NCBI GenBank assembly: GCA_945888625.1
Contig: CAMDAH010000001.1
Coordinates: forward strand, 212,540-276,539
Source of the DNA: Chryseobacterium gleum
GTDB taxonomy: Bacteria > Bacteroidota > Bacteroidia > Flavobacteriales_D > Crocinitomicaceae
Direction of reading: 5' to 3'
Length of the DNA: 64,000 nucleotides
In this document: piece after piece, positions 1 through 8,549 of the stretch
Numbering within the stretch: the first letter of the stretch is position 1
Layout of the letters: each line of letters starts with the position of its first letter
The notes under the pieces: model-generated
Database searches by the model: none
Seen by the model: the letters and a program-made list of their open reading frames with translations, nothing else
What the model was told of the DNA's origin: nothing
Position numbers and translations under genes: made by a program

Positions 1-291
1 ACGATCGCCATCATTCCACTTGGCTACGGCGACGGGTTTAGAAGAATTTTAAGCAATGGCAAAGGGGGTGTTTTCATTCAAGGTGCATTTTGCCCAACGG
101 TAGGAAATGTTTGTATGGATATGATTATGGTGGAGGTAAGTCACATTTCCGTAAAAGCAGGAGATGAGGTTGAAATTATTGGACAAAACCAAAGTATCGA
201 GGCATTATCAACCTCAATGGAAACAATCCCTTATGAGCTCATGACGGGGATTTCACAGCGCGTTTATAGAAGTTATATTAATGAGGAATAA
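1..291 (+). CDS. alr: Alanine racemase, C-terminal part (5' end outside window)
   Basis: The window opens in frame inside a coding region that stops at 289-291, giving 96 residues. They match the C-terminal domain of PLP-dependent alanine racemase, which interconverts L- and D-alanine for peptidoglycan. The visible motifs are IPLGYGDGFRR near the start, VGNVCMDM in the middle and YELMTGISQRV near the end; the M-D after the Cys is the usual substrate-carboxylate region. In many Bacteroidota Alr is the C-terminal half of a MurF-Alr fusion, and the missing 5' part means this cannot be decided here. The next gene starts 51 bases downstream in the same direction. Confidence 0.93.
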   Translation, partial: TIAIIPLGYGDGFRRILSNGKGGVFIQGAFCPTVGNVCMDMIMVEVSHISVKAGDEVEIIGQNQSIEALSTSMETIPYELMTGISQRVYRSYINEE

Positions 292-342
292 ATAATTAGA
301 TTTTTTACTAATGAATGGACTTACGCTTTAACTTTTATTTTT

Positions 343-1359
343 ATGTCGCCTAAAATTCAGGAAGAATTATTACAAGCAGTAAAACTCAAACTAAGCCCTG
401 GTGAAACGATAAGTTTTGCACTGAGCGATGTACTGAGCGTGAGTCATGATGCTGCATATCGAAGATTAAGAAATGAAACGGCCCTAACGATTGATGAGGT
501 AAAAAAGTTGTGTACGGTCTATAAAATCTCATTTGACGCCTTAATTAATCAAAAGAAAGGTGTTGCTTTATTTACATATAATCCGCTAAATGAATATGAT
601 TTTAGTTTAGAATCGTATTTAGAGGGAATTTTAAGTGCCTTTAATAGATTAAAGGCACTAGATGATCCTAAAATTATACTAACAATCAATAATATGCCCT
701 TTTTACAATTGATTAATATACCTCAATTGTTACGGTTTAAACTTTTCTTTTGGGCGAAAACATATTTACAAATTCCTGAATATCAAAACATGCCTTTTCG
801 TCATGAGAAAGTTCCCGAAAAGGCATTTGATTTGGGCAAGAAGATTATTTCAATTTATAATACGATTCCTTCCATTGAAATTTATGATCCAGAATTAATG
901 CGGGGTTTCCTGCGCCAAATTTTATATTATTTTAATTCTAACATGTTCGAAGACCCAAGCTATGCCCTCTTTTTATGCGACAGAGCGCTTCTGTTTTCGT
1001 CCCATTTAAAAGCCCAAGCAATATGCGGCAAGAAATTTATTTATGGTACTCAAGCACCAGCGCAAGGAAATCAATTCGATATGTTCCTAAATGAAACAAT
1101 TAATACGGATGCGGCTTTCTATTTTGAAAGCAAACAGAACAATGGGCTCTTTCTTACACACAATGTCATGAATTACTTACATACCAATGACAAGCAATAT
1201 GTATCAGATACCAAGCAAGTATTGGATAAGCAAATTGCGAATTCTAGTTTGATAAGCGTTGTTAATGAAAAAGAACGAAATCGATTCTTCTCCGATTTTG
1301 ATAGAACCATTTTAAATTTCAGAAAGAAGATAGAAGCTGAAATAGAATTTAATAGTTAG
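343..1359 (+). CDS. HTH-domain putative transcriptional regulator
   Basis: A 338-residue protein with no signal peptide or membrane segment. Residues about 20-70 look like a helix-turn-helix: a predicted helix, then SVSHDAAYRRLRNETALT as recognition region, then KLCTVYKIS. The remaining 260 residues are helical and rich in aromatic residues (FFWAKTYL, YYFNSNMF) with no family I can name; such architectures occur as multi-copy regulators in Flavobacteriia. Regulator function is inferred from the HTH only. Its last codons and the following palindrome recur about 1 kb downstream (see repeats at 1343 and 2357), which suggests that it or its site controls the neighbouring SDR and secreted-protein genes. 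The start ATG at 343 is the first in frame. Confidence 0.6.
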   Translation: MSPKIQEELLQAVKLKLSPGETISFALSDVLSVSHDAAYRRLRNETALTIDEVKKLCTVYKISFDALINQKKGVALFTYNPLNEYDFSLESYLEGILSAFNRLKALDDPKIILTINNMPFLQLINIPQLLRFKLFFWAKTYLQIPEYQNMPFRHEKVPEKAFDLGKKIISIYNTIPSIEIYDPELMRGFLRQILYYFNSNMFEDPSYALFLCDRALLFSSHLKAQAICGKKFIYGTQAPAQGNQFDMFLNETINTDAAFYFESKQNNGLFLTHNVMNYLHTNDKQYVSDTKQVLDKQIANSSLISVVNEKERNRFFSDFDRTILNFRKKIEAEIEFNS

Positions 1360-1375
1360 TTGCATTATTCGCAAA
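1343..1375 (+). repeat. Copy 1 of a duplicated gene-tail/palindrome block
   Basis: These 33 bases cover the last five codons and stop of the HTH gene and an imperfect palindrome TTGC-N7-GCAA at 1360-1374. They match 2357-2389 at 29 of 33 positions by eye. The similarity continues at constant offset (1014 bases) as CAGTTTT at 1400-1406 and TACATTTG at 1426-1433, so the whole upstream region of the next gene resembles that of the gene at 2469. Confidence 0.7.
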
Positions 1376-1425
1376 CAACATTTTGTTAATTACTAAAATC
1401 AGTTTTCTCAATTTACACGGTTTGA

Positions 1426-1433
1426 TACATTTG
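1426..1433 (+). promoter_or_regulatory. -7 promoter element for the SDR gene
   Basis: TACATTTG fits the Bacteroidota -7 consensus TAnnTTTG. A weak -33 (CAGTTTT, 1400-1406) lies 19 bases upstream. It would give a leader of about 35 bases for the gene at 1472. Confidence 0.5.
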
Positions 1434-1471
1434 CATATAAATATTAAGTGTCCAAATCGTAACTTTTTATC

Positions 1472-2284
1472 ATGCCAACTAGTTTTTATCTCAATAAAAC
1501 CGTTATAGTCACAGGCTCTTCGAGAGGCTTGGGTAAAGTGTTGGCCTATCAGGCATTACAAAGTGGGGGGAATGTTATTTTACATGGCCGCGGTACGGAA
1601 GATGCTTTAGACGATTATTTCAAAGATCAAATAGCCAAGGGTAAGGCCTTTTACGTTAGCGGTGCCATTGAGCAAATGGAAACGGCAGAACAGTTGGTTT
1701 CGACTGCTATAGAACGCTTTGGCTCCTTAGATGTATTGATTAACAACGCTGGAATTTCAAATAAAGGGGCTTTTTTAGAAACGAGAATCAGCGTAGTAAA
1801 TCAAGTTATTCAAACTAATTTAATGGCTGTTTTACAACTCACCCATCTCGCCCTCCCGCATATTGTTCAATCTAAAGGCAGTATTTTATTTGTTTCATCT
1901 TTAGCGGCCTTCGTTGGATTACCAGGCTATCTACCTTATTCAGTCTCAAAAATGGCGCTAAGAGCAGTAAGTGAAAGCCTTAATATTGAGTTAAAAAGAC
2001 AAGGGGTTCACATAGGTATTGTTTATTTTGGTTTCGTAGAAAATGACGACGAGAAATACACATTAAACCAAACTGGCCACAAAGAAAAAGTTCCCCCTCG
2101 AAATAAACTCATCACCTTTACAAAAGAAGAGGCTGGATTTTGTATTGAAAAAGTATTAAGAAAACGCCAAAAAAGGAAGACCCCAGGGATAACAGGGAAG
2201 CTATTTTATTGCCTTTCTAACTATGCTAGTTTTCTATTTTTCAAAATGCTTTCTCGCCAATATGAAAAACAACAAGCCAATTGA
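1472..2284 (+). CDS. Short-chain dehydrogenase/reductase
   Basis: A 270-residue classical SDR oxidoreductase. The N-terminal Rossmann fold shows TGSSRGLG at residues 14-21 for NAD(P) binding, the structural NNAG motif near residue 92, and the catalytic Ser (FVSSLAAFVG) followed by YSVSK with the active Tyr and Lys. The C-terminus is basic (KRQKRKTPG) and ends with a hydrophobic segment (LFYCLSNYASFLFFKML) that may attach it to the membrane. Substrate cannot be read from the sequence. It stands alone, downstream of an HTH regulator and under its own TACATTTG promoter, so control by that regulator is possible but unproven. Confidence 0.85.
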   Translation: MPTSFYLNKTVIVTGSSRGLGKVLAYQALQSGGNVILHGRGTEDALDDYFKDQIAKGKAFYVSGAIEQMETAEQLVSTAIERFGSLDVLINNAGISNKGAFLETRISVVNQVIQTNLMAVLQLTHLALPHIVQSKGSILFVSSLAAFVGLPGYLPYSVSKMALRAVSESLNIELKRQGVHIGIVYFGFVENDDEKYTLNQTGHKEKVPPRNKLITFTKEEAGFCIEKVLRKRQKRKTPGITGKLFYCLSNYASFLFFKMLSRQYEKQQAN

Positions 2285-2356
2285 AGTATTTGTATAACTC
2301 TCACCGCTGTTTTTAGCAAACAAGTTTTTGTGCTTGCCACCATAAAAGAGTTTAGA

Positions 2357-2389
2357 TAGAATTTAATAGCTAGTTGCGAAATTCGCAAA
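2357..2389 (+). repeat. Copy 2 of the duplicated block, with perfect palindrome
   Basis: This intergenic copy still reads as the C-terminal codons IEFNS plus stop of the HTH gene at 343-1359, although no gene precedes it. It carries a perfect inverted repeat TTGCGAA-A-TTCGCAA at 2374-2388, about 50 bases before the -7 element of the next gene. It is either the decayed tail of a second HTH gene or a duplicated operator region. Confidence 0.65.
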
Positions 2390-2439
2390 TGATTTTTAAT
2401 CACTTGGTTAATTCAGTTTTTAGGTAGCTTAGGAATGGT

Positions 2440-2447
2440 TACATTTG
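2440..2447 (+). promoter_or_regulatory. -7 promoter element for the gene at 2469
   Basis: TACATTTG matches TAnnTTTG and is preceded by CAGTTTT at 2414-2420 with a 19-base spacer, the same layout as at 1400-1433. Confidence 0.5.
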
Positions 2448-2468
2448 TTATAATTTAAAACAAAAACC

Positions 2469-3266
2469 ATGAAACTACTACTTACAATTTGCCTTACCCT
2501 ATTTACCCTGTTTTGCGCCGTTGCGCAAGATGTAATGACCTTAAAAAACGGAACAAAAATGACTGTTTTCGTTGCGGAAGTTAGCCAAACGGTTATCAAG
2601 TTCAAAAAGTCCAATGATGGGCCTATTTACTCTATGAATTTGTCAGATGTTCAAATGCTTACTTACAGTAACGGAACAACAGAAACGTTTGGGGCAGCCC
2701 CAAAGATTCAAATTAAAAAAGAGGATAATATTGAAGACGAATTGTTAGCACCGTCTAAGCGTTACGGTGGCCCAAGGGTTGGAATGACTTATTTAGGAGA
2801 AGGTACGTCGAGAGAAAGAATAGCTGAAGCGTTTAATAGAGGGGACATCACGCCTTGGATTTCCCAGTTTGGTTGGCAGTTTGAAACACGTATTTTTACC
2901 TTAGACGATGGTTCATGTGGTTTAGTAGAATTCGTTCCTTTAATTGGAGGGCTTGAGCAAGGATTATTTTTACCGAGTGTTTCTACAATTCTTGGTTTTC
3001 GTACCCGTTCAGGTGTAGAGCTTGGGGTGGGACCTAACTTATCTCTTTCGGGGGTTGGTTTGGTTTTGGCTGCAGGGGCATCATTTAAATTGGGAAAAGT
3101 AACCTTCCCTATTAATTTTGTTTTCTCACCCAACATAACCAAAACGACAGCGCCATCGCAGGAATATGATCCTATTACCGGAGGTTCTATTACAATACCA
3201 GGGGTTGAGTCGAAGTCGGGTTTTCGCATGAGTTTAGTCATTGGTTTCAATTCTAGAAAAGGTTAA
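2469..3266 (+). CDS. Secreted/outer-membrane protein of unknown function
   Basis: A 265-residue protein with a clear signal peptide (MKLLLTICLTLFTLFCAVAQ). Residues 20-75 form a short beta-rich unit of the type D-hydrophobic-x-L-x-N-G...EV...I-x-F...I..M..Y-x-N-G-T-x-E. The C-terminal two thirds are glycine-rich alternating strands (VELGVGPNLSLSGVGLVLA, FPINFVFSPN, FRMSLVIGFNSRK) that resemble an eight-stranded outer-membrane barrel. The product is therefore probably at the cell envelope, but no family is recognised. The next gene, 11 bases downstream, carries two copies of the same N-terminal unit, so the two form an operon of distant paralogs. Confidence 0.7.
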   Translation: MKLLLTICLTLFTLFCAVAQDVMTLKNGTKMTVFVAEVSQTVIKFKKSNDGPIYSMNLSDVQMLTYSNGTTETFGAAPKIQIKKEDNIEDELLAPSKRYGGPRVGMTYLGEGTSRERIAEAFNRGDITPWISQFGWQFETRIFTLDDGSCGLVEFVPLIGGLEQGLFLPSVSTILGFRTRSGVELGVGPNLSLSGVGLVLAAGASFKLGKVTFPINFVFSPNITKTTAPSQEYDPITGGSITIPGVESKSGFRMSLVIGFNSRKG

Positions 3267-3277
3267 TTCGCTTAATT

Positions 3278-4030
3278 ATGAAAATAATATTGATTTTATT
3301 TTTTTTAGGATATTCTTCTCTTATTTGTTTTTCACAAGACACACTAGTAAACAGTAAAGGTTTTATTTTTTCAGTAAAAATAACGGAAGTAGACAGTAAT
3401 ATCATTGCCTATGCTTCCCTCGATACAAGCATTAAAGATCAAATAATTGTTCCTCGCGATAATATTATTTTTATTAAATATGAAAGCGGTAAAACAGAGC
3501 AATTATATTCGAGCGATACGCTCATTACAAAATCAGGATTAATCATTACTTGCAAAGTATTGGAGATTGATCAGTCAACGCTTACTTATTTTACTTTTCG
3601 GGATAAAATCTTAGGCTCTTCGGTTCTTTTGAAAAGTGATTTACTTCTTATCAAGTTACACGATGGAACAAACGAAATTGCAAGCCAGCAGAGTGGAATG
3701 AGCGCTAGCAATTATGAAAATTTGGGAGCTAGTGACGCCAAGGTATTTTACAAAGTAAAGCCGGTAGTAATCGTTTCAGAAATTATAATGGGTGCAGGAA
3801 CCATATTTGTTGCCCCTATCCTGGCCGGAACGTTGATTGCGTATATTAAACCGACGAAACTAGAAAACATCATGAATCCAAATAATGATTTGTTAATTTC
3901 AAATCCTGAATACAAAAAAGGATACCAAAAAACAGCTGCTAATAAGAAAGTTTTGGCTGCGACTGTATCCTATTTTGGTGGAATTGTTGGTTTCATTGGA
4001 ACATTAGTAATAGCTTTTCAGTTTTGGTAA
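3278..4030 (+). CDS. Exported protein with two beta units and two membrane segments
   Basis: A 250-residue protein with signal peptide (ending ICFSQ) whose residues about 20-75 and 78-135 are two tandem copies of the unit seen once in the preceding gene: DTL..G...V.I.EVD.N.I.Y, then V...I..IK...G..E. The C-terminal half has two hydrophobic stretches, about residues 165-192 and 226-250 (ending VIAFQFW). Together with the gene at 2469 it forms a two-gene operon (11-base gap). Function is unknown; a role at the envelope is inferred from the export signal only. Confidence 0.65.
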   Translation: MKIILILFFLGYSSLICFSQDTLVNSKGFIFSVKITEVDSNIIAYASLDTSIKDQIIVPRDNIIFIKYESGKTEQLYSSDTLITKSGLIITCKVLEIDQSTLTYFTFRDKILGSSVLLKSDLLLIKLHDGTNEIASQQSGMSASNYENLGASDAKVFYKVKPVVIVSEIIMGAGTIFVAPILAGTLIAYIKPTKLENIMNPNNDLLISNPEYKKGYQKTAANKKVLAATVSYFGGIVGFIGTLVIAFQFW

Positions 4031-4111
4031 TTAGGAAGTTAAATCTCTAATTCAAGTAAACACCACCGCTTTTTCTTTTTTATTGGCCACTTTTTTGTCA
4101 GTTAGATTCGC

Positions 4112-4119
4112 TAATTTTG
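4112..4119 (+). promoter_or_regulatory. -7 promoter element for ferritin
   Basis: TAATTTTG fits TAnnTTTG and lies 16 bases before the ferritin ATG. No well-spaced TTG -33 is visible. Confidence 0.45.
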
Positions 4120-4135
4120 TAAAAAAAACAGTCAT

Positions 4136-4657
4136 ATGAATCCTCGCGTAGAAAAAGCCCTTAACGATCAAATACAAAAAGAAGCATCTTCTTCACAATA
4201 TTATCTTGCTATGGCCTCTTGGTCTGAAGCAAACGGCCTTAACGGAACGGCAAAGTTCATGTACGCCCACTCAGATGAGGAACGATTTCACATGCTTAAA
4301 TTAATAAAGTTTGTTAATGAACGCGGTGGACGAGCCGAAATAGCAGCAGTGACTATTCCCCCCAAAGAATTTAATGACTTAAAAAATGTTTTTGAATCGC
4401 TGCTTAGTCACGAAATACGTGTTACCGAAAGCATCAACGAACTGGTGGATGTTTGTCTTCAAGAAAAAGATTATACTACCCATAATTTTGTGCAATGGTA
4501 CGTTTCAGAACAACTAGAGGAAGAGGCATTGGCGCGTACCATGCTTGATAAATTACGCTTGATTGGAAATGATCAAGGTGGAATGTATTTATTCGATAGG
4601 GATTTAGAAGGCGCTTCAAAAGAGAAGCCGTCGTCCTCTCAGCCAATGGGAAGCTAA
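4136..4657 (+). CDS. ftnA: Ferritin (FtnA-type, non-heme)
   Basis: A 173-residue iron-storage ferritin that would assemble into a 24-mer cage and oxidise Fe(II). Ferroxidase ligands are visible at E16, E49, H52, E93, Q126 and E129, a constant -1 offset from E. coli FtnA (E17, E50, H53, E94, Q127, E130). The helix motifs QYYLAMASW and SDEERFHMLK are characteristic. The last 15 residues (KEKPSSSQPMGS) are a low-complexity tail. Its stop codon abuts the ATG of the giant cyclase gene with no intervening base, so the two are probably co-transcribed. Confidence 0.93.
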   Translation: MNPRVEKALNDQIQKEASSSQYYLAMASWSEANGLNGTAKFMYAHSDEERFHMLKLIKFVNERGGRAEIAAVTIPPKEFNDLKNVFESLLSHEIRVTESINELVDVCLQEKDYTTHNFVQWYVSEQLEEEALARTMLDKLRLIGNDQGGMYLFDRDLEGASKEKPSSSQPMGS

Positions 4658-7600
4658 ATGTTGAAAAGGGTAAAATTCTCACTCTGTTTTCTGTGTCTTT
4701 TATCGTTTAATTTAACAGCTCAGTCTGATTTAAGATTTATCAATTATACCATTAATAATGGGTTGTCACAAAGTGCCGTGACTACTATCGTGGAGGACAA
4801 TTACCACGGTATTTGGGTGGGAACCCAAGAAGGATTAAATCATTTCGATGGAAGGGAATTCCGTGTTTACAGTCGTGAAAATACACCCGGTATCTACAGC
4901 GCATACATTACTTCTTCTGCAAAGACCGTTAATGGTGATTTATGGTTTGGTACAACCAATGGCCTACTGCATTTTGATTCCAGATTAGATAAGTTCTCTA
5001 CAACTTTTCAAAGCAACAAAAAGTTGCTGGCAGTGGAAAGTTTGGTGTATGATGGTAACAACTTCCTGTGGGTGAGAACCCAAAGCAAACAGCTATTATG
5101 TTTTAATATCGCGACAAATAAGTTTGTTGAGGTGCCCACTTTTATTCCCGACAAAGAGGTGTTTTTTTTGGCTAATGCATCTGCTGGAAAACTGCTAATG
5201 GCAACCAATAAAGACGTTTTTTTAATCGATGTTGATCAGCGCACAAAAATTAAGCTTAAGATTCCTATTCAAAATAACCAACCCTTACTATTGCTATCCT
5301 CTTACACGCAGGATAATAAAAATGTGATTTTTTCCTCCTCTCAAGGTTTATTTTCTATTTCATTAAAAACAAAAGCCATAACAAAAGTATTTAACGCTCT
5401 AAGTTTGCGCGTTTGTAGTGCAATTGTTGGAATTCAAAACGTTAATAATTCCTGGGTTTTTGCCACAAGTGGTTTCGGATTAGTGCAAGTAAAGCAGGAC
5501 GGCCAGATAATTCGTTGTAACGACGATGTTTTTAAGAAAAATGCGCTGTTAAATAATAACGCTTCGTGTTTATTAATTGATAGATCCGGAGTTGGATGGG
5601 TGGGCACAGAAAGAGGCCTATCTAGTTTTAATCCAAACGACCGAGGTTTTTTTGCCATAAGTCCTGGCGCCAACTTAAATACGGGGCTGCCAAGTCAAAA
5701 TGTTTGGAGTATCGGGGAAAGTAAGAATGGGGACCGTATTTACTTAGGTACAGACTCCGGAATTTCAATATACAATCCTAAGAACGGATTGGTAGAACAC
5801 GTTTACAAACAGGGTCAAGTTGTGAATGACGGAAGTGCGTCTGTTCTCTGTATAGCTACGTTACCCGATGAGACGTTATTACTTGGTTGCTATGATGGCT
5901 TTTACCGTTTAAACCCAAAGGTCAAAGGGGCGAAATTTCAGAAAATTAACCTTAAAGTAAACCCACAAGATAATTTACATCAACGAGTATACTCCATCTT
6001 ATCTTATGGCAAAAACGATTATTTTTTAGCTACCAATTCAGGCGTTGTTTTGTGGAATGAAAATACCGGAAAAACACGCCGTTTCATACATGATTTCGAA
6101 AATCCTTTCGCAACAATAAAAGAGGGTATATGTCGAACCATTTTTAGGAATCAACAAGGAGTCATCTATTTTGCGACTAGTAGCGGAGGGCTCAGTGTTT
6201 TTGACCCGAATTTAATGGTAATCAAACCCTATCCTTTAAACTATAAAATTGCTGAATTTTCAAGAGACATTATTACAAGTATTTGCCAAACAGGACCAGA
6301 GGAGTATTTTATGGGAACCTTAGGATCTGGCGTATTGAAATTTAATACCTCGACCTTAAAAGGCGAATTAATCGATAAACGAAAAGGATTGCCAAATAAT
6401 GTGGTCTATGGTATCATTAAGGATAATCGTTCTAATTTATGGATGAGTACTAATCGTGGCATTGCTAAGTACAATCGCTTGTCTGGTAAAATTAAAAGGT
6501 ACGACGAGTTAAATGGGTTGATTTGTAACGAATTTAATTCAAATGCGCATTTTATGTCCCTTAGGGGCATAATTTTTTTTGGTGGAATTAACGGATGCAA
6601 CTATTTTATTCCTGAGAATATAATTAGTTCTAAACAACTTTCTAATGTAATTATTACCGGACTTTCAATTGATTCGAATAAGCAAAATCCCAAAGCAAGA
6701 AAAATTAATGCCTATTACTTAGCTAAGCTAAAAGAAGGGATTGTTTCGTTGGATTACAGACAGCGAAGTCTAACGGTATTTTTCCAACCTTCCAATTTGT
6801 ATGCCCCAGAATTAATCATCTATAAATACATTTTGGATGGCGAACAAACTGACACAAAAACGTTTTCACTTTCCAACTCGATAAATTTTAATTCCCTATC
6901 GTTTGGTAAATATACCCTGCGTATTTATGCAAAAATAGGTGACGGATCCTGGAGTAAGGTACCTGCAAAACTTGTATTTGTAATCGAACCTCCTTATTGG
7001 GCCACATTTATATTTTGGTTCTTAATGTGTTTTCTTGTATTTGTGTCGGTTTCGTTGATTATTCGAAACAGAATAAACCAAACTCGACGCGATCAGGTAA
7101 AGTTAGAAATGAAAATTGCGGAAAGAACAAGGGAAATTCGCAATCAAAAGTCCCAAATAGAAGAACAGAATTCGCGAATAAAGGAGGAAAAAGATAAAGT
7201 TATAGAACAACAACAGTTAATTTTTAAAGAAAAAGAGATTGCCGAGAAATGGTTAAAAAATGCCTTGCCCGCTCAAGTCATTAAAGAACTCAACATGAAC
7301 GGAAAAGTACAGGCAAAAGCGTATGAGTTTGTTTCTGTTATGTTCACCGACGTGGTGGGTTTTACGAAAATCTCAGAGTCGATGTCGCCAAGCCGACTAG
7401 TCGCCAAGCTCGATGTGATCTTTCGGAAATTTGATGACATTGCTGCAGCCAATAATCTCGAAAAAATAAAAACAATTGGCGATGCCTACATGGTGGCAGG
7501 GGGCATTCCGGATAAAAACTCTACCCATCCCCTCGACACGTGCATTGCTGCGCTTCAAATGCAAGATTATATGAATCGGTTAAAATTTGAGGCAATTGCA

Positions 7601-8548
7601 AATGGAAAGGATTATTGGCAAATAAGAATCGGAATTAATTCTGGACCGGTAACCACGGGTGTTATTGGCAAATTGAAAATTGCCTATGATGTATGGGGAC
7701 CAACTGTTAATCAGGCGCAGCGAATGGAAATGTTAAGCGCACCAGAAAAGGTAACCGTCTCAGCATCGACATTTAATTTTATCGAGCCTTATTTTGAGTG
7801 CGAATACATGGGCAAGGCCCTGACTAAAACGAAGACAATGGTCAATATGTATGCTGTATTGGCTATTAAGGCAGAATTGTCCTTGGAAGGTAAAGGTCTT
7901 GAGCCAAACGATCGCTTCTACCAAATTGTACAACTCCATTTATTCAGTCACATTAAATATTACAAGGTAGAACATGAACTAATAAAAAAATTAACGCAAG
8001 GCCTGAATCCTGATTTGCTTTACCATTCCGTAGAACACACAAAAGATGTGGTAAAATCGGTTGAACGGATTGCTTTTCAAGAAGGAATCACAGATGAGAA
8101 TTTATTTTTGCTAAAAACAGCGGCGTTGTTTCACGACGCTGGTTTTTTGAAGCAATATGAAAAGAACGAGGAAATTGGTGCTAAAATGGCCGCAGAGATG
8201 CTACCAAAATATGGATACAGTCCACAACACATCAAAAGTATAGTGGAATTAATACATGTTACTGAAATCCCACACAAGCCCTTGAATCATATTCAGGAAA
8301 TTATTTGTGATGCAGATTTAGATTACTTAGGAAGGGCCGATTTTGATAGGATTTCTGATAATTTAAAGGCCGAACTAAAAACGATGAAAAAAATCAATAG
8401 TGACCGAATCTGGGATGAAATGCAAGTTATATTCTTTAATAAACATAGGTATTTCACAAAGTCCGCCATCGATAATCGAGAGAAAAAGAAACAAGCAAAT
8501 CTGGCTACTATTTTAACTAGATTGGAAGAAAATAATTACGACAATTGA
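4658..8548 (+). CDS. Propeller sensor / adenylate cyclase / HD-domain fusion
   Basis: A 1296-residue multidomain signalling protein. Order: signal peptide (1-22); two beta-propellers of two-component-regulator repeats (for example INNGLSQSAVTTIVEDNYHG and DLWFGTTNGLLHF) to about 650; a Y_Y_Y domain to about 775; one membrane helix about 779-803; a charged coiled coil about 810-870; a class III nucleotidyl cyclase about 888-1065; and an HD domain about 1120-1250. In the cyclase the metal Asp pair is D898 and D942, the base-selecting residues are K938 and D1011 (an ATP pattern), and N1018/R1022 are the transition-state pair. The HD domain has H1123, H1127, H1159-D1160 and D1218. The propeller layout is that of hybrid two-component systems, but the output is a cyclase with a possible phosphohydrolase. 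The ligand is unknown. It starts directly after the ferritin stop. Confidence 0.88.
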   Translation: MLKRVKFSLCFLCLLSFNLTAQSDLRFINYTINNGLSQSAVTTIVEDNYHGIWVGTQEGLNHFDGREFRVYSRENTPGIYSAYITSSAKTVNGDLWFGTTNGLLHFDSRLDKFSTTFQSNKKLLAVESLVYDGNNFLWVRTQSKQLLCFNIATNKFVEVPTFIPDKEVFFLANASAGKLLMATNKDVFLIDVDQRTKIKLKIPIQNNQPLLLLSSYTQDNKNVIFSSSQGLFSISLKTKAITKVFNALSLRVCSAIVGIQNVNNSWVFATSGFGLVQVKQDGQIIRCNDDVFKKNALLNNNASCLLIDRSGVGWVGTERGLSSFNPNDRGFFAISPGANLNTGLPSQNVWSIGESKNGDRIYLGTDSGISIYNPKNGLVEHVYKQGQVVNDGSASVLCIATLPDETLLLGCYDGFYRLNPKVKGAKFQKINLKVNPQDNLHQRVYSILSYGKNDYFLATNSGVVLWNENTGKTRRFIHDFENPFATIKEGICRTIFRNQQGVIYFATSSGGLSVFDPNLMVIKPYPLNYKIAEFSRDIITSICQTGPEEYFMGTLGSGVLKFNTSTLKGELIDKRKGLPNNVVYGIIKDNRSNLWMSTNRGIAKYNRLSGKIKRYDELNGLICNEFNSNAHFMSLRGIIFFGGINGCNYFIPENIISSKQLSNVIITGLSIDSNKQNPKARKINAYYLAKLKEGIVSLDYRQRSLTVFFQPSNLYAPELIIYKYILDGEQTDTKTFSLSNSINFNSLSFGKYTLRIYAKIGDGSWSKVPAKLVFVIEPPYWATFIFWFLMCFLVFVSVSLIIRNRINQTRRDQVKLEMKIAERTREIRNQKSQIEEQNSRIKEEKDKVIEQQQLIFKEKEIAEKWLKNALPAQVIKELNMNGKVQAKAYEFVSVMFTDVVGFTKISESMSPSRLVAKLDVIFRKFDDIAAANNLEKIKTIGDAYMVAGGIPDKNSTHPLDTCIAALQMQDYMNRLKFEAIANGKDYWQIRIGINSGPVTTGVIGKLKIAYDVWGPTVNQAQRMEMLSAPEKVTVSASTFNFIEPYFECEYMGKALTKTKTMVNMYAVLAIKAELSLEGKGLEPNDRFYQIVQLHLFSHIKYYKVEHELIKKLTQGLNPDLLYHSVEHTKDVVKSVERIAFQEGITDENLFLLKTAALFHDAGFLKQYEKNEEIGAKMAAEMLPKYGYSPQHIKSIVELIHVTEIPHKPLNHIQEIICDADLDYLGRADFDRISDNLKAELKTMKKINSDRIWDEMQVIFFNKHRYFTKSAIDNREKKKQANLATILTRLEENNYDN

Positions 8549-8549
8549 A

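Noticed and set aside
2789..3250. A 153-residue minus-strand frame opposite the secreted protein
   Set aside because: It is a shadow of the gene at 2469, rich in Pro/Thr/Ser, without promoter.
4658..8548. Hybrid histidine kinase of the propeller type
   Set aside because: No H-box, HATPase or receiver domain follows the membrane helix; a class III cyclase and an HD domain do.
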